A stretch of DNA of 64,000 nucleotides from CAVXTF01 sp963701375 (lineage in GTDB: Bacteria; Actinomycetota; Acidimicrobiia; Acidimicrobiales; CAVXTF01): positions 868,001 to 932,000 of the forward strand of contig CAVOZT010000001.1 in assembly GCA_963701375.1 (NCBI GenBank). Reading direction: 5' to 3'. The notes under the pieces were generated by a model. It was not told the origin of the DNA, made no database searches, and saw only the letters and a program-made list of their open reading frames with translations. Position numbers and translations under genes: made by a program. The number at the start of each line of letters is the position of its first letter. Position 1 is the first letter of the stretch. This document shows positions 1 to 7,951 of the stretch, one piece after another.

Positions 1-69
1 CTGAGGTTCCTTCGAAGCACTCCCGGTCTCGAACTTTGTCCGAAGCTTCGTTGGTAGCCTTGGAGGCTC

Positions 70-1578
70 ATGTTCGACTCTCTCGGAAACCGCCTCGACG
101 GGATTCTCGGCCGCCTGCGAGGTCGCGGGCGGATCTCCGACGCCGACCTTGACGAGGCGCTTCGCGAAATCCGGACAGCGCTGCTCGAAGCAGACGTCAA
201 CGTCGCTGTCGCGCGGGGGCTGATCGACGGGATTAGGGCGAGGACCGCAGGCTCGGCATTGGCGCAGAGCCTCACCCCCGGCCAGCAGGTCGTGAAGGCG
301 GTCAACGAGGAGCTGAGAAGGGCGCTCGGCGGCGAGGCCCTGAAGCTCCATTTCGCTTCTCAACCCCCGACTGTGGTGCTGCTCGCGGGGCTGCAGGGAT
401 CCGGCAAGACGACCGCGGCAGCCAAGCTCGCACGATGGTTTCGCCAGCAAGGCCGCAATCCCATGCTCGTCGGCGCAGACCTTCAGAGGCCCGCCGCCGT
501 GGAGCAGCTTCGGATTCTCGCCGAGCAGGCCGGCGTTCCGCTCTTCAGCGAGCCGACCGACCCGGTCGCAGTCGCGGGCAAGGGGTTGGCCGAAGCGCGG
601 CGCATCGGGCGCGACGTGCTCATCGTCGACACGGCCGGGCGACTCGCCATCGACGCCGATCTCATGGACGAGGTGCGGCGCGTCAGTGAGGCGATCTCGC
701 CTCACTACACGTTCCTCGTGATCGACGCCATGACAGGGCAGGACGCGGTTGCGACCGCACAGGCGTTCCACGAGACACTCGACCTCGACGCCGTGATCCT
801 CACGAAGCTCGACGGCGACGCGCGTGGTGGCGCTGCGCTGTCGGTGAAGGAGGTCGTCGGTCGACCGATCGCATTTGCGTCCACCGGAGAACGTCTCGCC
901 GACTTCGACTTGTTCCATCCCGATCGGATGGCAGACCGAATCCTCGGCATGGGCGACGTGATGACCCTCATCGAGCAAGCCGATCGCGAGCTCGACAAGG
1001 ACGTCGCGAAGAAGGGTGCCGCAAGGCTGCTCGAGGGCCGCTTCACCCTCGAGGATTTCCTCACACAGCTCCAGCAGGTGAAGAAGCTCGGCTCTCTCGG
1101 AGGTCTACTCTCGCTGCTCCCGGGGATGCCGAAGGAGCTGCGCCAGGCCCGCGACTCGATCGACGATTCGGAGGTGGCGCAGATCGAAGCCATCATCCGG
1201 TCGATGACCCCTCTCGAGCGCAACGACCCCTCGCTCGTGGACGGATCGCGCCGCCTCCGCATCGCCCGGGGCAGCGGCACCGACACTCAGGACGTGAACC
1301 AGCTCTTGCGCCAGTTTAAAGAGGCTCAGGCCATGCTCAAGTCGCCAGGAGCTCTCGGGGGGATGCTCGGGATGGGAAGCGGCCAGCTGAAGCAGGCCGT
1401 CGCGAACCTGAACTCCGGGGTAGACGGGCTGGACGGGCTATCGTTACCCGCCGCAGGAGCCGCCCAGAGCCTCAATGCGTCGGGTGGCCGCGCTCAGCAA
1501 CCGAGGCCAAAAGCCGGTGGCTCCAAGAAGAAGCGAGGCGGCCGGGTTACTCCAAAAGGAGGAGGCCGGGCGCGCTGA
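70..1578 (+). CDS. ffh: Signal recognition particle protein Ffh (SRP54 GTPase)
   Basis: GTPase that binds SRP RNA and signal peptides of nascent membrane and secreted proteins and docks with FtsY at the membrane. The 502-residue length fits the family. Residues 1-90 form the helical N domain. The G domain holds the P-loop GLQGSGKT (107-114), DTAGR (187-191) and TKLDGDARGG (245-254). The Met-rich M domain starts near 325 and contains LLPGMP; a basic, Gly-rich tail ends the protein. The ATG follows TTGGAGG at good spacing. It is the first gene of a same-strand cluster with rpsP, khpA, rimM, trmD and rplS, the usual bacterial order. Confidence 0.98.
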   Translation: MFDSLGNRLDGILGRLRGRGRISDADLDEALREIRTALLEADVNVAVARGLIDGIRARTAGSALAQSLTPGQQVVKAVNEELRRALGGEALKLHFASQPPTVVLLAGLQGSGKTTAAAKLARWFRQQGRNPMLVGADLQRPAAVEQLRILAEQAGVPLFSEPTDPVAVAGKGLAEARRIGRDVLIVDTAGRLAIDADLMDEVRRVSEAISPHYTFLVIDAMTGQDAVATAQAFHETLDLDAVILTKLDGDARGGAALSVKEVVGRPIAFASTGERLADFDLFHPDRMADRILGMGDVMTLIEQADRELDKDVAKKGAARLLEGRFTLEDFLTQLQQVKKLGSLGGLLSLLPGMPKELRQARDSIDDSEVAQIEAIIRSMTPLERNDPSLVDGSRRLRIARGSGTDTQDVNQLLRQFKEAQAMLKSPGALGGMLGMGSGQLKQAVANLNSGVDGLDGLSLPAAGAAQSLNASGGRAQQPRPKAGGSKKKRGGRVTPKGGGRAR

Positions 1579-1609
1579 GCGGCCTGACAGGTCAGAACGG
1601 GAGACAGAT

Positions 1610-1909
1610 GTGGCAGTAAAGATCCGCCTGATGCGGATGGGCAAGACCAAGCAGCCGACGTACCGGGTCGTGGCTGCCGACAGCCGGTCACCACGTGACG
1701 GGCGCTTCATCGAGCTGCTCGGCGTTTATGCGCCCCGCGGCCGCTCGACCGCCGACCCGGACGCGGTCGTCGAGATAGACAACGACAAGGTCCTCAGATG
1801 GCTGCGCCAGGGTGCGCTGCCGACCGAACGCGTCGAACGGCTGCTCAAGCACTCGGGCGCCTGGGAACGGTTCCAGGCCGGGAAGAAGGGCGGGGAGGCC
1901 GGAGCATGA
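1610..1909 (+). CDS. rpsP: 30S ribosomal protein S16
   Basis: Small-subunit ribosomal protein needed for 16S rRNA folding. The product begins VAVKIRLMRMGKTKQPTYRVV, the conserved S16 N-terminus, so I place the start at the GTG at 1610, 7 bases after a GGGAG motif. A longer reading from 1475 would overlap ffh and add unrelated residues. The product is 99 residues, slightly longer than the E. coli protein because of a basic tail (QAGKKGGEAGA). Its TGA overlaps the ATG of the KH protein by four bases (ATGA), suggesting translational coupling. Confidence 0.97.
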   Translation: MAVKIRLMRMGKTKQPTYRVVAADSRSPRDGRFIELLGVYAPRGRSTADPDAVVEIDNDKVLRWLRQGALPTERVERLLKHSGAWERFQAGKKGGEAGA

Positions 1910-2193
1910 CCGACGTGCCTGTCGACGACATGGCGGGAAACCGCGTCGACGGTGGCACCGCCCATGCGGTCTTGTCGTACATCTGCCGCGAGGTGGCGAG
2001 CGATCCCGACGGCGTCGTGATCGAGGTCGACGACTCCGGCCGAACGGTCCGCATGCGCGTCCACGTAGCTCCCGAGGACATGGGACGCATGATCGGGCGC
2101 CGGGGCAGGATCGCCCAGGCGATCCGCACGCTCGTGCGCGTTGCCGGGTCGCGCGACGGGATGGACACAAACGTCGACTTTGTCGACGACTGA
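1906..2193 (+). CDS. khpA: KH-domain RNA-binding protein KhpA
   Basis: Small single-KH-domain protein of 95 residues, the KhpA/YlqC family that sits between rpsP and rimM in many Gram-positive and actinobacterial genomes. The RNA-contacting GxxG loop is visible as MIGRRGRIAQAIRTLVR near residues 63-79. The ATG at 1906 overlaps the rpsP stop. The protein probably acts in RNA binding linked to ribosome or small-RNA function; the exact role here is inferred from the family. Confidence 0.93.
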   Translation: MTDVPVDDMAGNRVDGGTAHAVLSYICREVASDPDGVVIEVDDSGRTVRMRVHVAPEDMGRMIGRRGRIAQAIRTLVRVAGSRDGMDTNVDFVDD

Positions 2194-2707
2194 GCCCGGT
2201 CCGCCGCCCGGTCAGGGGAGTCGCCCGTCCGAAGAGCGGGCTCGTCCCGCGCTCCTCGAGGTAGGACGGATCGCCAAGCCTCACGGTCTAGCCGGGCAGG
2301 TGGTCGTCGACCTGGTTACGAACGTGTCGCAACGCCTCGAGGCTGGAACGACCCTTGCGACCTCGGCGGGTCCCACCCTTGTCGTCGAAGCCTCGCGTCC
2401 ATTCGGTCGCCGGTGGATCGTCAACTTCGTCGGAATCGTCGATCGCACCGGGGCCGAGGAGGTTAGGGGCTGGACGCTTCTTGCCGAGCCGGTCGAAGAA
2501 CCGGGTGCACTGTGGGTCGACGAGCTCGTCGGTACCGCTGTGTTCGACCAGAACGGCAGGCACCTCGGCACGGTGGCCTCGCTCGTCGCCAACCCCGCGA
2601 GCGATCTGCTCGAGCTCGAGGGTGGAGGGCTGATTCCTCTTGTGTTCCTGGTCGAACGGGCCGAGGACCGGATCGTCGTCGACATTCCGGCGGGGCTGCT
2701 CGAGTAG
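2180..2707 (+). CDS. rimM: Ribosome maturation factor RimM
   Basis: 16S rRNA processing factor that binds S19 and helps mature the 30S head. LLEVGRIAKPHGLAGQVVV is the N-terminal RimM signature; the C-terminal half, from about GALWVDELVGTAVFD, is the PRC-barrel domain. The frame has no ATG or GTG upstream of the conserved core: only TTG at 2141 and TTG at 2180, both inside khpA. I chose 2180 (175 residues), closest to the usual length, but no Shine-Dalgarno is clear and coupling to khpA translation is likely. Identity is firm; the start is not. Confidence 0.92.
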   Translation: MSTTEPGPPPGQGSRPSEERARPALLEVGRIAKPHGLAGQVVVDLVTNVSQRLEAGTTLATSAGPTLVVEASRPFGRRWIVNFVGIVDRTGAEEVRGWTLLAEPVEEPGALWVDELVGTAVFDQNGRHLGTVASLVANPASDLLELEGGGLIPLVFLVERAEDRIVVDIPAGLLE

Positions 2708-2743
2708 CCCGACCATAGTGACCTCCCGTGACCTCATGATCCC

Positions 2744-3472
2744 GTGCGGATAGACGTCTTTACGATCTTCCCCGAGCTCGTCGAGCACTTCTTCGAGGGC
2801 TCGCTTCTGGGCAAGGCAAGCCGCTCCGGCTCGGTGGACTTGCGGGTTCACGACATTCGCACGACAGCACAAGACGCCCACCGGTCAGTGGACGACGCTC
2901 CGTTCGGTGGAGGGCCGGGAATGGTGCTTGCGCCGGGCCCTTTGTTCGCCTCTGTCGAATCGGCAAATCCGCCTCGGCCGATCTATCTGCTTTCGCCCGC
3001 CGGGAGACGGCTCGACCAGTCGGTCGCAGAGGAGTTACGTGCCCTCGAGGGGTTCTCACTTGTCTGCGGCCGCTACGAAGGGGTGGACCAACGGGTCGTC
3101 GACCACCTGGTGGACGGCGAGCTCTCGGTGGGTGACGTCGTCCTTGCCGGGGGAGAGGCGGCGGCTCTCGTGGTCGTCGAGGCCGTTGTAAGGCTGATCC
3201 CCGGGGTGATGGGAAACCAATACTCGGGGGTCGAGGAGAGCTTCGCCGAGGGACTCCTCGAGTACCCGCAATACACACGTCCAGCTTCATTCCGTGGTTG
3301 GGACGTGCCTGACGTGCTGCTTTCCGGCGATCACGGCCGTGTCGCCAAGTGGAGGCGGGCGATGGCGCTCAAGCAGACGCTCGAAAAGCGCCCTGACCTG
3401 CTCGAGGCTCGTGGAGGGCTCAGCTCGGAGGACGAGGCCCTGCTTGCGTGGCTGTCGGGGCAGTCGGGGTGA
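2744..3472 (+). CDS. trmD: tRNA (guanine-N1)-methyltransferase TrmD
   Basis: SAM-dependent methyltransferase that makes m1G37 in tRNAs, preventing +1 frameshifting. Length (242) and order are typical: MRIDVFTIFPELVEHFFEGSL start, FGGGPGMVL near residue 55, LVCGRYEGVDQR near 107, and the SPOUT knot segment SVGDVVLAGGEAAALVVVEA followed by RLIPGVMGN. The GTG at 2744 opens directly into the conserved first strand. It follows rimM after 36 bases and precedes rplS, the standard cluster. Confidence 0.97.
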   Translation: MRIDVFTIFPELVEHFFEGSLLGKASRSGSVDLRVHDIRTTAQDAHRSVDDAPFGGGPGMVLAPGPLFASVESANPPRPIYLLSPAGRRLDQSVAEELRALEGFSLVCGRYEGVDQRVVDHLVDGELSVGDVVLAGGEAAALVVVEAVVRLIPGVMGNQYSGVEESFAEGLLEYPQYTRPASFRGWDVPDVLLSGDHGRVAKWRRAMALKQTLEKRPDLLEARGGLSSEDEALLAWLSGQSG

Positions 3473-3474
3473 GA

Positions 3475-3583
3475 GCACCTGGCGAAGGTGCCTGGGTCTG
3501 TTCCTGGGACTGGCGCGGCCCCCGACCGGCCACGGCTATCCTGTGCCATCCGACGGGGCTGAGCTGGCCGTAAGGCTGCCCCG
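3475..3583 (+). promoter_or_regulatory. Candidate structured spacer between trmD and rplS
   Basis: The 195-base gap before rplS holds a 6-bp hairpin just after the trmD stop (GCACCT at 3475-3480, AGGTGC at 3486-3491) and a second element where CGGGGC (3554-3559) pairs with GCCCCG (3578-3583) around a GCC-GTAA-GGC inner stem. Ribosomal protein L19 leaders are known in other phyla, so an autoregulatory leader is possible; the hairpins could equally be incidental in GC-rich DNA. Confidence 0.25.
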
Positions 3584-3667
3584 AGGCGAGCTGGCAGGCG
3601 ATCGGTAGGGGCGGGATTGGGATCCGGTGCTTGTGGCTGCCTGTAGACAACGGCCGAAAGGCGCGCC

Positions 3668-4018
3668 ATGAACCCGACCGACATCATCGACGCCGACAGC
3701 CTCCGCGACGACATCCCCGATTTTGCTTCAGGCGACACTCTGAAGCTCCAAGTGAGGGTCGTCGAAGGGACGCGGGAGCGGATCCAGCCGTTCCAAGGTG
3801 TGGTCATCCGCCGGCAGGGCACAGGAGCGCGGGAGACCTTCACCGTCCGGAAGCTCAGCTACGGCGTCGGCGTCGAGCGCACCTTCCCCGTGCACTCGCC
3901 GATCCTGGCAAAGATCGAGGTCCTCACCCGCGGCGACGTCCGGCGGGCCAAGCTCTATTACCTTCGTGACCGGGTCGGAAAGGCGGCCAAGGTCAAGGAG
4001 AGGCGTGCCGCGCGCTGA
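3668..4018 (+). CDS. rplS: 50S ribosomal protein L19
   Basis: Ribosomal protein at the 30S-50S interface. The 116-residue product has the L19 signature: PDFASGDTLKLQVRVVEG, then RRQGTGARETFTVRKLSYGV and ERTFPVHSP, ending in a basic tail (AKVKERRAAR). The ATG at 3668 follows GGCCGAAAGG. Position after trmD matches the usual operon order. Confidence 0.97.
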   Translation: MNPTDIIDADSLRDDIPDFASGDTLKLQVRVVEGTRERIQPFQGVVIRRQGTGARETFTVRKLSYGVGVERTFPVHSPILAKIEVLTRGDVRRAKLYYLRDRVGKAAKVKERRAAR

Positions 4019-4090
4019 CGCACATTTGGAGGGGATCGTGGGGGGAACGACGAAGCGGTCGCTCCTGAGGAGCTCAGAGCGGCGTAGCTG

Positions 4091-4384
4091 ATGAGTGAAG
4101 AGGACCTCGAGCGATACGAAGCCGACATCGAGCTGGCGCTTGTTCAGGAGTACCGCACAGTTCTTCCCCTGTTTCAGTACGTCGTCGAGACCGAGCGCAG
4201 GTTCTATCTGGCGAACGAGGTCAAGGTGAGCGTGCGCGACGGGTCGTCGCCGACCTGTCTCGAACTGGAGCTCTCGGACGCCTGGGTTTGGGACATGTAC
4301 CGCCCGGCGCGATTCGTCCCGAACGTGCGTGTGCTCACGTTCCGTGACGTGAACATCGAACGCCTCCCCGAGCGGGACACCTGA
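4091..4384 (+). CDS. DUF2469 family protein
   Basis: Conserved actinobacterial protein of unknown function (97 residues) that regularly lies between rplS/ribonuclease HII genes and yraN. Visible family features are the acidic start MSEEDLERYEADIELALVQEYR, the central RRFYLANEVKV stretch and DAWVWDMYRPARFVPNVRVLTF near the end. No membrane segment or signal peptide. Its TGA overlaps the proposed CTG start of yraN by four bases. Usual partners lepB and rnhB are absent between rplS and this gene. Confidence 0.88.
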   Translation: MSEEDLERYEADIELALVQEYRTVLPLFQYVVETERRFYLANEVKVSVRDGSSPTCLELELSDAWVWDMYRPARFVPNVRVLTFRDVNIERLPERDT

Positions 4385-4764
4385 CGGAGAGCCGGCGCAA
4401 GGCTCTCGGAGACCGCGGCGAGCAGGCTGTAGCCGAGTGGTATCTCTCTCGGGGATTCTCGGTCGTAGCGCGGAACTGGCGCTGTTCGGCCGGAGAGATC
4501 GACGTCGTCGTTCGTCTCGGCAACCTCGTCGTGATGTGCGAGGTGAAAACCCGTAGCTCCGACAGGTTCGGTGCCCCTCAGGAAGCCGTCACTTCCGCAA
4601 AGGTTCGTCGTTTGCGGCGTCTTGCGGGTGCGTTTCTGTCCGATGCGCGGACCTCGGGTCTTCTGTCGAGCTCGTCCGGTGGCGTGGACGTTCGGTTCGA
4701 TGTCGCCTCGGTGACGATCGCTCGCGGGGAGCTTGTCGTCGAGGTGATCGAGGGCGCCTTCTGA
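4381..4764 (+). CDS. UPF0102/YraN family endonuclease-like protein, apparent CTG start
   Basis: Small PD-(D/E)XK-fold protein of the YraN family, found beside comM and dprA in many genomes. The nuclease-like core is intact: ALGDRGEQAVAEWYLSRGF, then GEIDVVVRLG and VVMCEVKTR, giving the D...E-x-K set. The family N-terminus starts at TESRRKALGDRGE, and upstream of it the only possible initiator before an in-frame TGA (4345-4347) is CTG at 4381, which overlaps the DUF2469 stop as CTGA. The next NTG, a GTG at 4531, would delete half of the active site. CTG initiation by coupling is therefore my best reading (127 residues). Confidence 0.8.
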   Translation: MTESRRKALGDRGEQAVAEWYLSRGFSVVARNWRCSAGEIDVVVRLGNLVVMCEVKTRSSDRFGAPQEAVTSAKVRRLRRLAGAFLSDARTSGLLSSSSGGVDVRFDVASVTIARGELVVEVIEGAF

Positions 4765-4773
4765 GTCGATGTT

Positions 4774-4809
4774 GGCCGTGCCGGCTCTGCAGGCCGTGCC
4801 GGCTCTGCC
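4774..4809 (+). repeat. Tandem 18-bp repeat
   Basis: GGCCGTGCCGGCTCTGC followed by A or C is present twice head to tail (4774-4791 and 4792-4809) in the spacer before the enoyl-CoA hydratase gene. Probably a slippage duplication; it may influence spacing of that gene's promoter. Confidence 0.75.
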
Positions 4810-4830
4810 GGCGCTGTAGGGTCTCGACTT

Positions 4831-5616
4831 GTGCCAGAAACGATCCTGGTGGAGCGCGACGCAGGCATCGTCACCGTCACACTCAACCGTCCAGAGCGCA
4901 AGAACGCGGCAAACGGCCAGATGTGGACGGAGTTGCGTGACCTCTTCTACGAGGTTTCGCACACTCGTACGGACAGGGTGCTGGTCGTCACCGGCGCCGG
5001 CGGGGCGTTCTGCTCGGGTGCAGACATCTCGGACCCTCAGGGTGTCTCGGGTGATCCGGGGGACCCTCACCTCGTTCGCATGGAGTTTCTCGGCGAGGTG
5101 ATGCTCGCTCTGCACGAGGTGCCCAAGCCGACGATAGCGAAGGTTCGGGGGATAGCTGCAGGCGCGGGTCTCAGCCTCGCGCTCGGATGTGACCTGGTGG
5201 TTGCGGGTTCAGACGCACGCTTTTCGGAGATCTTCGCTCGACGCGGCCTGTCCATCGACGGCGGGTCTTCCTGGTTGCTTCCTCGGCTCGTCGGGCTTCA
5301 CCGAGCAAAGGAGCTCGCTTACTTCGCGGAGATTCTCTCCGCCTCCGAGGCGTTCGAAATGGGTCTCGTGAACCGCGTCCTGCCCGATGAAGAGCTCGAC
5401 GCGTTCGTAGACGACTGGGCTTCGCGTCTCGCCAAAGGCCCGCCGCTCGCTTTGTCGATGACGAAACGGCTCTTGCACGAAGGATCTCGATTGACCATGG
5501 CAGAGGCACTCGAGAACGAGGCGCGATGCCAGACCGTGAACTTCGCGACTGAGGACACGGCTGAAGCGATGCGAGCGTTTGCCGAGAAGCGCGATCCGGA
5601 ATTCAAGGGGCGCTGA
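4831..5616 (+). CDS. Enoyl-CoA hydratase/isomerase family protein
   Basis: Crotonase-fold enzyme acting on CoA thioesters (261 residues, typical). Oxyanion-hole segments are GAGGAFCSGADIS near residue 60 and AKVRGIAAGAGLSLALGCD near 110. ARFSEIFARRGLSIDGGSSWLLPRLVG is characteristic of hydratases/isomerases in the PaaG/EchA group, with a Glu (SEIF) and an Asp (SIDGG) at the usual catalytic region. Substrate cannot be told. The start is GTG at 4831. It is not clearly co-transcribed with yraN (66-base repeat-bearing gap). Confidence 0.9.
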   Translation: MPETILVERDAGIVTVTLNRPERKNAANGQMWTELRDLFYEVSHTRTDRVLVVTGAGGAFCSGADISDPQGVSGDPGDPHLVRMEFLGEVMLALHEVPKPTIAKVRGIAAGAGLSLALGCDLVVAGSDARFSEIFARRGLSIDGGSSWLLPRLVGLHRAKELAYFAEILSASEAFEMGLVNRVLPDEELDAFVDDWASRLAKGPPLALSMTKRLLHEGSRLTMAEALENEARCQTVNFATEDTAEAMRAFAEKRDPEFKGR

Positions 5617-5640
5617 CAAGTTCCAGGTTTCGCGTAACGA

Positions 5641-5682
5641 AGTCTTGGTACAAGAGACGGGTCTTCGCAGGAGTCTTGGTAC
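5641..5682 (+). repeat. Direct repeat AGTCTTGGTAC
   Basis: Eleven bases are repeated exactly at 5641-5651 and 5672-5682, 31 bases apart, in the 287-base gap between two same-strand genes. Spacing of about three helical turns is compatible with a regulator binding site. Otherwise I see no gene in the gap. Confidence 0.35.
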
Positions 5683-5903
5683 GAAAATCGCGGATAAGGG
5701 AACAGGCGCGTTTACAAGTTGAGGATCTCCGGGCGAGATGGGTTTACTCCGCGAATGCCGCCTCCAGCGACGCGACGGTCATCGACCGCGGCACACTTGT
5801 TGGCTCACCTTCGACGGCCCAGTATCCCCTGGAAGTTGCCGTGACACCCGATGCATGACGACGAACTTGCGATACTGATCGCTCGACGAGATGAGGGAGG
5901 GTG

Positions 5904-6326
5904 ATGGTCAGCCGGGAAGAAGAGTCAAAGGCGTTGCTCCGTCGTATCACCGATGAAATATGGAGCGGCGGTCGGCTCGATCTTTGCGACGAGCTTATTT
6001 CAGAGGACTTCATCGACCACGTCGAAATGCCGGGCCTCGAAGGTACCGGACGTGAGCGATACAGAGCGTCAGTGAAACAGATCCGAGATGCATTCCCGGA
6101 CTACCGTGAGGAGATCCTGTGGCTTATAGGTGAAGGGGACGTCGCCGTGTCCTTCGTGCTTGGTTCAGGCACTCATCAAGGCCCGCTGCAGGGCATCGAT
6201 CCAACCGGGAGGACCGCTCAGTGGCACGCCATGGGAGCGCTGCGATTCGCCGGAAGTCAGGCGGTCGAGCGGTGGGGTTTCGGAGACTCGATCGCGCTGA
6301 TTCAGCAACTTGGCGTATTCGGCTAA
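5904..6326 (+). CDS. SnoaL-like / ester cyclase family protein
   Basis: Small protein (about 140 residues) of the NTF2-like SnoaL family. Recognisable features are the opening helix with IWSGGRLDLCDELISEDFIDHVEMPG, then GRERYRASVKQIRDAFPDYREEI and HQGPLQGIDPTGRTAQWHAMGALRF. Members include polyketide cyclases and many stand-alone proteins of unknown substrate. GGGAGG ends at 5900, so ATG 5904 or GTG 5901 may initiate; I chose the ATG. Confidence 0.8.
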   Translation: MVSREEESKALLRRITDEIWSGGRLDLCDELISEDFIDHVEMPGLEGTGRERYRASVKQIRDAFPDYREEILWLIGEGDVAVSFVLGSGTHQGPLQGIDPTGRTAQWHAMGALRFAGSQAVERWGFGDSIALIQQLGVFG

Positions 6327-6389
6327 CTGTTCCTCAGATGGGCGCTCGGGTCCGAGCCTGAGCCCAGCCCTTGATTACCGATTCTGATC

Positions 6390-6665
6390 TCAACCCTTGA
6401 TCACGTTGCGCACCTGCGCCACCATCGGCTCAGCCACTTCAACGTCAAGTGCGGAGAGGATCGGCATTAACACCGTCCCGAATGCGTCGAATTCCTCCTG
6501 CGAGTCCCAGATATCGAAGACCTGGATCCCACCATCGGACTCAAGGGCGACGTGAAAGGAGCGCCCCTTGGGAGCCGCCTGTCCTGCGGCCTTGAGCTGC
6601 TTGAGTGCTTCTTCATACTTGTCTGGAGTGAAGTCTTTGTTCACGAAGTAGAGCCCGAGTGCCAT
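6390..6665 (-). CDS. Dimeric alpha+beta barrel-like small protein
   Basis: 91-residue protein starting MALGLYFVNKDFTPDKYEEAL, preceded on its strand by AAAGGTGGG. The helix-strand pattern and FHVALESDGGIQVFDIWDSQEEFDAFG resemble antibiotic-biosynthesis-monooxygenase-type ferredoxin-like barrels. A longer reading from 6737 adds an Arg-rich extension and is less likely. No partner indicates a substrate; function unknown. Confidence 0.65.
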   Translation of the reverse strand: MALGLYFVNKDFTPDKYEEALKQLKAAGQAAPKGRSFHVALESDGGIQVFDIWDSQEEFDAFGTVLMPILSALDVEVAEPMVAQVRNVIKG

Positions 6666-6899
6666 GGTCGCCCACCTTTCCGCCTTGCGACGATTTGATC
6701 CTGCCCGATGCGTGTCGCGGCGACGGTATCGGAACAACCCACCTAGATCAACTGGTAAAAAGTCGCACTACGATCACGGTGCGGGTGCAGACGTGATCGA
6801 AGACAGTCTGTTGCACGGACGCGCCCGCATCATGCTGAACAACTGCGTTTTCGGCCAGACGGGTGGGCACATGATGACGACGACGGGCCGGCCCGTCCA

Positions 6900-7829
6900 A
6901 TGATTGCGATCGATGTCGGTGCGTTCGGCAAGACGCTCTCTGCTGAGCTCACAAGATCCCTCGGCCTGACACCGGAAGAGCTGGTCACCTTGTCAGAGTC
7001 GGACACCGACCTCTACGGCTCGGACGCGCTGGTCGTATTGGGACCCGACCGCAAACGCCTAGAGCAAGTGCTGACTCCCGAGATCCGCTGGGTACATGTG
7101 CTCAGTACGGGAGTCAACGGCTTTCCCTTCGAACTGATGGATGACCGTGTGCTCACGTGTTCGCGAGGAGCGAGTGCGATCGCCATTTCCGAGTTCGTGC
7201 TCGGCGCCATGTTGGCATTCGAGAAGCAACTCCCTGAGCAGTGGATCTCGGGACCCGAACTGTGGCGCGACGCACCCCTGGATCAGCTTTTCGGCAAGAA
7301 ACTTGGCCTCATCGGCATCGGAGAGATCGGTGTCGCCACCGCCTCCCGGGCATTGGCGTTCGGTATGGAAGTTCTGGCCTATCGAAGAACGTCGACACCC
7401 TCTCCTTTGCCGGGTGTCACGATCGAAGTCTCACTTGAGAAACTCTTGGAACAGGTCGATCATCTGGTGATCGCGGCGCCGGCCACGGCGGCAACCAACC
7501 ATTTGTTGAATGCGAAATCCTTCGGCGTCATGAAGCCAGGATCGCATCTGGTCAATATTTCGCGAGGCACCCTTGTCGACCAGGAAGAGCTCCTGAACGC
7601 GCTCGACAGCGGAAGACTTTCAATGGCGACGCTCGATGTCACCGAGCCGGAACCGCTCCCTGCAAGACACCCTCTCTATTCGCACCCCAGAGTTCGGATA
7701 AGTCCCCACGTCAGTTGGAGCTCTCCGGAAACCACGCGCCGCAGCGTGGAACTATTGACGGAGAATGTCAGGCGCTATCTTGCCGGCGAGCCGATGCACG
7801 GGTTGGTCGACCTGACGGCCGGGTACTGA
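6900..7829 (+). CDS. D-isomer 2-hydroxyacid dehydrogenase family protein
   Basis: NAD(P)-dependent oxidoreductase of 309 residues. The nucleotide-binding Rossmann motif is GLIGIGEIG (about 139-147). The family substrate/catalytic positions are visible: NISRGTLVDQEELLNAL (Arg), DVTEPEPLP (Glu) and RISPHVSW (His). The N-terminal half is the interrupted substrate-binding domain. Substrate unknown; the family covers glyoxylate, lactate and phosphoglycerate. It is convergent with the sugar ABC operon, and the 234-base gap before it is shared with the divergent small barrel gene. Confidence 0.9.
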   Translation: MIAIDVGAFGKTLSAELTRSLGLTPEELVTLSESDTDLYGSDALVVLGPDRKRLEQVLTPEIRWVHVLSTGVNGFPFELMDDRVLTCSRGASAIAISEFVLGAMLAFEKQLPEQWISGPELWRDAPLDQLFGKKLGLIGIGEIGVATASRALAFGMEVLAYRRTSTPSPLPGVTIEVSLEKLLEQVDHLVIAAPATAATNHLLNAKSFGVMKPGSHLVNISRGTLVDQEELLNALDSGRLSMATLDVTEPEPLPARHPLYSHPRVRISPHVSWSSPETTRRSVELLTENVRRYLAGEPMHGLVDLTAGY

Positions 7830-7951
7830 AGGAGGCAGGATTCGTCAACGTCGCCGCACTGGATCCGCCGTTCTGTTTACGTCGAGCGAATGCCACCAAT
7901 TACACATTTCTCAGAAATGAGGAGAGCGAAAACGGGGAGTTGTCGGCTACG

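Noticed and set aside
4204..5115. Minus-strand frame of 303 codons opposite DUF2469, yraN and the hydratase gene
   Set aside because: Antisense to three well-supported genes, composition unlike a protein, no recognisable domain.
5676..5858. 60-codon frame in the gap after the enoyl-CoA hydratase
   Set aside because: No ribosome-binding site or recognisable family; treated as intergenic.
6664..6903. 79-codon plus-strand frame before the hydroxyacid dehydrogenase
   Set aside because: Lies across the divergent promoter region, starts antisense to another gene's start, no family resemblance.
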